Shown piece after piece: positions 4,921-5,833 of a DNA stretch of 5,833 bases. This DNA comes from Moraxellaceae bacterium. Its GTDB lineage: Bacteria > Pseudomonadota > Gammaproteobacteria > Pseudomonadales > Moraxellaceae. Made by a program: the position numbers and the translations under genes. Within the stretch, counting starts at the first letter, position 1. Each line of letters begins with the position of its first letter. The stretch spans positions 1-5,833 of the forward strand of contig JAUXNL010000544.1 in the NCBI GenBank assembly GCA_030684415.1, written 5' to 3'. Under the pieces are notes generated by a model. It worked only from the letters and a program-made list of their open reading frames with translations, was not told where the DNA came from and did not search any database.

Positions 4921-5439
4921 TTAATCGCCACTCTCTAACGCGAAGCGAAATTCATCTCCACCAACGTAAAGTTCAAACGAGGTATGACTCATACGCTGAT
5001 CACCACTAATTTGGAAGGAGCTATTAAAACCACCTGACAACAAAATAAACTCATCATCCATCAGCCGAGACAACTCTAAAAAGTTAGAAAAAAATGAATC
5101 GCACTTGACAAGCCCTCCACCAAGACTAGCCCAATACAGTGGGAGACAAACAAGCCAACTCTCAGCAATTTCTTCCGGCACCAGAAAAAAATCTTCTTTA
5201 GAGTCATGGCGAATATAAAAAGACCTTTCTCCATGAAATCCACCAACGCCCTGCCAATGCCTACCTTTTCTATCAAATCCAACATTAATAGCCAGCAACT
5301 CTTTTTCTGTTAGAGGCTCAAAATCATCACCCAAAACATCCCTGACTTCGCCCAAAAACTTCTCAGTTCTGCGCTTTTTTTCTAACTCAAAAATGAGGGT
5401 CGTTTTTCTACAAAATCGCATAAGTGAATTTTTATTCAT
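4921..5439 (-). CDS. Hypothetical soluble protein, 172 residues
   Basis: I do not recognise the family. The frame is open for another 31 codons upstream, but those run through the repeat and the candidate promoter, so ATG 5439 is preferred, with AGAAG a few bases before it. The protein starts MNKNSLMRFCRKTTLIFELE, has a charged helical part to about residue 50 ('KKRRTEKFLGEVRDVLGDDF'), then beta-rich sequence with many aromatic residues ('HWQGVGGFHGERSFYIRHDS', 'EEIAESWLVCLPLYWASLGG') and an acidic end ('SFELYVGGDEFRFALESGD'). No signal peptide and no membrane helix. Size, acidic aromatic character, A+T-rich codons and position as a stand-alone module resemble immunity proteins of polymorphic toxins, but no toxin neighbour is visible, so this is a guess. 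It has its own likely promoter and terminator. Confidence 0.7.
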   Translation of the reverse strand: MNKNSLMRFCRKTTLIFELEKKRRTEKFLGEVRDVLGDDFEPLTEKELLAINVGFDRKGRHWQGVGGFHGERSFYIRHDSKEDFFLVPEEIAESWLVCLPLYWASLGGGLVKCDSFFSNFLELSRLMDDEFILLSGGFNSSFQISGDQRMSHTSFELYVGGDEFRFALESGD

Positions 5440-5484
5440 CACTTCTAATCTTTCGGTGGCGGCCCATAGCGAAAAAATGGGCAG

Positions 5485-5498
5485 AAAAAAAAGGGGTC
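5485..5498. repeat. Third copy of the AAAAAGGGGTC repeat core
   Basis: AAAAAAAAGGGGTC, the same core as at 3973-4022, here followed by GTGGGC instead of GGAGTAAATT. It lies 46 bases before the start of the 172-residue gene, inside the predicted 5' leader. A short inverted repeat gccca (5462-5466) / tgggc (5478-5482) adjoins it. Confidence 0.7.
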
Positions 5499-5504
5499 GT
5501 GGGC

Positions 5505-5532
5505 ATTTTAATCTAAAAATTTGACGCGACAA
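5505..5532 (-). promoter_or_regulatory. Candidate sigma70 promoter of the 172-residue gene
   Basis: On the - strand TTGTCG (5532-5527) and TAAAAT (5510-5505) are 16 bases apart; the -10 box matches the consensus at five of six positions and the -35 box at four. Transcription would begin near 5498, just at the repeat, so the leader would start with GACC and a run of eight T. Confidence 0.48.
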
Positions 5533-5583
5533 CCAGCGTGAAAAGCTCCGAGGGGATGGCTTGATGAGCCTGCCGCACGCTGG
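5533..5583. repeat. Long inverted repeat in the intergenic region
   Basis: ccagcgtg (5533-5540) and cacgctgg (5576-5583) are perfect complements 35 bases apart. Inside, aagc (5543-5546) can pair with gctt (5559-5562). The enclosed sequence is more G+C-rich than its surroundings. It may be a REP-like palindrome, a protein-binding site, or a structured RNA end. Confidence 0.5.
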
Positions 5584-5676
5584 CCGGGCTATCTGAAAAA
5601 TAAACCCAAAAACGTCATAGAAAATCGGGCGGCGCAGATTTAAAGCGTGGGAAAACCTCAGACTCCGACCATTTCT

Positions 5677-5832
5677 CTACTCAAATTTATTTGCAATTTC
5701 ATGAGAAAAACGATATCCAAGAACAGAAACAAGCACACCAGTAACTATCTCGATAAGAACGCCGATAATCACCGCGCCATTATCAGCCCCAGTCAAATAC
5801 TCCTCGAATATCAAATAGATAAATGGGGGCGT
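5677..5832 (-). CDS. Hypothetical membrane protein, C-terminal end (partial)
   Basis: The last 51 codons, read from the right edge to TAG at 5677-5679. The peptide TPPFIYLIFEEYLTGADNGA is followed by VIIGVLIEIVTGVLVSVLGY and RFSHEIANKFE. Residues about 20-40 form one hydrophobic helix with two Glu/Gly positions, ending in a short charged tail, as in small inner-membrane proteins. The start is outside the window. The family is not recognised. It is in the same direction and has the same A+T-rich base use as the genes to its left, so it belongs to the same accessory block. No terminator is seen after it; 5584-5676 holds no clear gene. Confidence 0.6.
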   Translation of the reverse strand, partial: TPPFIYLIFEEYLTGADNGAVIIGVLIEIVTGVLVSVLGYRFSHEIANKFE

Positions 5833-5833
5833 C

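Noticed and set aside
4791..5009. A 72-codon + strand frame
   Set aside because: It runs straight through two terminator hairpins and into the 3' end of the - strand gene, and its peptide has no recognisable pattern.
5440..5532. N-terminal extension of the 172-residue protein by 31 codons
   Set aside because: It would begin with TTG in the -35 box and translate the GGGGTC repeat; ATG 5439 is preceded by a purine-rich site.
5662..5670. actccgacc as an inverted copy of the repeat segment GGTCGGAGT
   Set aside because: Only nine bases match and the A-run/GGGG core is not present in full, so chance is likely.
3960..5833. Integron gene-cassette array
   Set aside because: Small unknown genes in one direction beside a TA pair suggested it, but no paired GTTRRRY/RYYYAAC attC-type sites are found between the genes and no integrase is visible.

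Overview
The window looks like chromosomal DNA from a high-GC gammaproteobacterium of the Pseudomonas/Alcanivorax/Halomonas kind. This rests on G+C-rich coding sequence on the left, an AMP-ligase C-terminus, a hemolysin III-family protein and an S4/pseudouridine-synthase-like protein whose sequence resembles pseudomonad homologues. The genus is inferred, not shown.

Left part (1 to about 2140, + strand, housekeeping-like): the last 40 codons of a long-chain acyl-CoA ligase-like protein, a strong rho-independent terminator, a seven-helix hemolysin III/YqfA-type membrane protein (460-1113), and a 241-residue RsuA-family-like protein (1411-2136). In the last, the catalytic Asp position holds Glu and the usual Arg pair of the C-terminal motif is missing. 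A stem-loop lies between this protein and the convergent gene that follows.

Middle (2174-3957, - strand): a ParD/ParE toxin-antitoxin operon with a GTGA stop/start overlap and a candidate operator palindrome. Next is a 375-residue protein with a cadherin/VCBS-like segment and a complete matrixin-type zinc site (HEYGHALGLEH plus a Met-turn). Its C-terminal part is G+C-rich (45 of 60 bases at 3061-3120) and its N-terminal part is A+T-rich (24 of 60 at 3841-3900).

Right part (about 3270-5833, - strand, A+T-rich accessory DNA): small genes I do not recognise, namely a 119-residue membrane-anchored protein, a broken Cys-rich reading frame, a 172-residue cytosolic-looking protein with its own promoter and terminator, and the C-terminus of a one-helix membrane protein at the edge. 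A repeat with the core AAAAAGGGGTC (GACCCCTTTTT on the - strand) occurs on the 5' side of three of these units: triplicated at 3973-4037, once at 4709-4737 and once at 5485-5498. Two copies carry a GGAGT..AATTAAC..TCC-type stem which, on the - strand, is followed by a T run and so resembles a terminator.

Taken together, the right half looks like an array of short modules separated by a shared repeat, partly decayed and placed beside a TA pair and a secreted-type protease domain. Orphan toxin/immunity cassettes downstream of a large surface protein are one possible explanation, but no effector domain is visible inside the window, so this remains a hypothesis.
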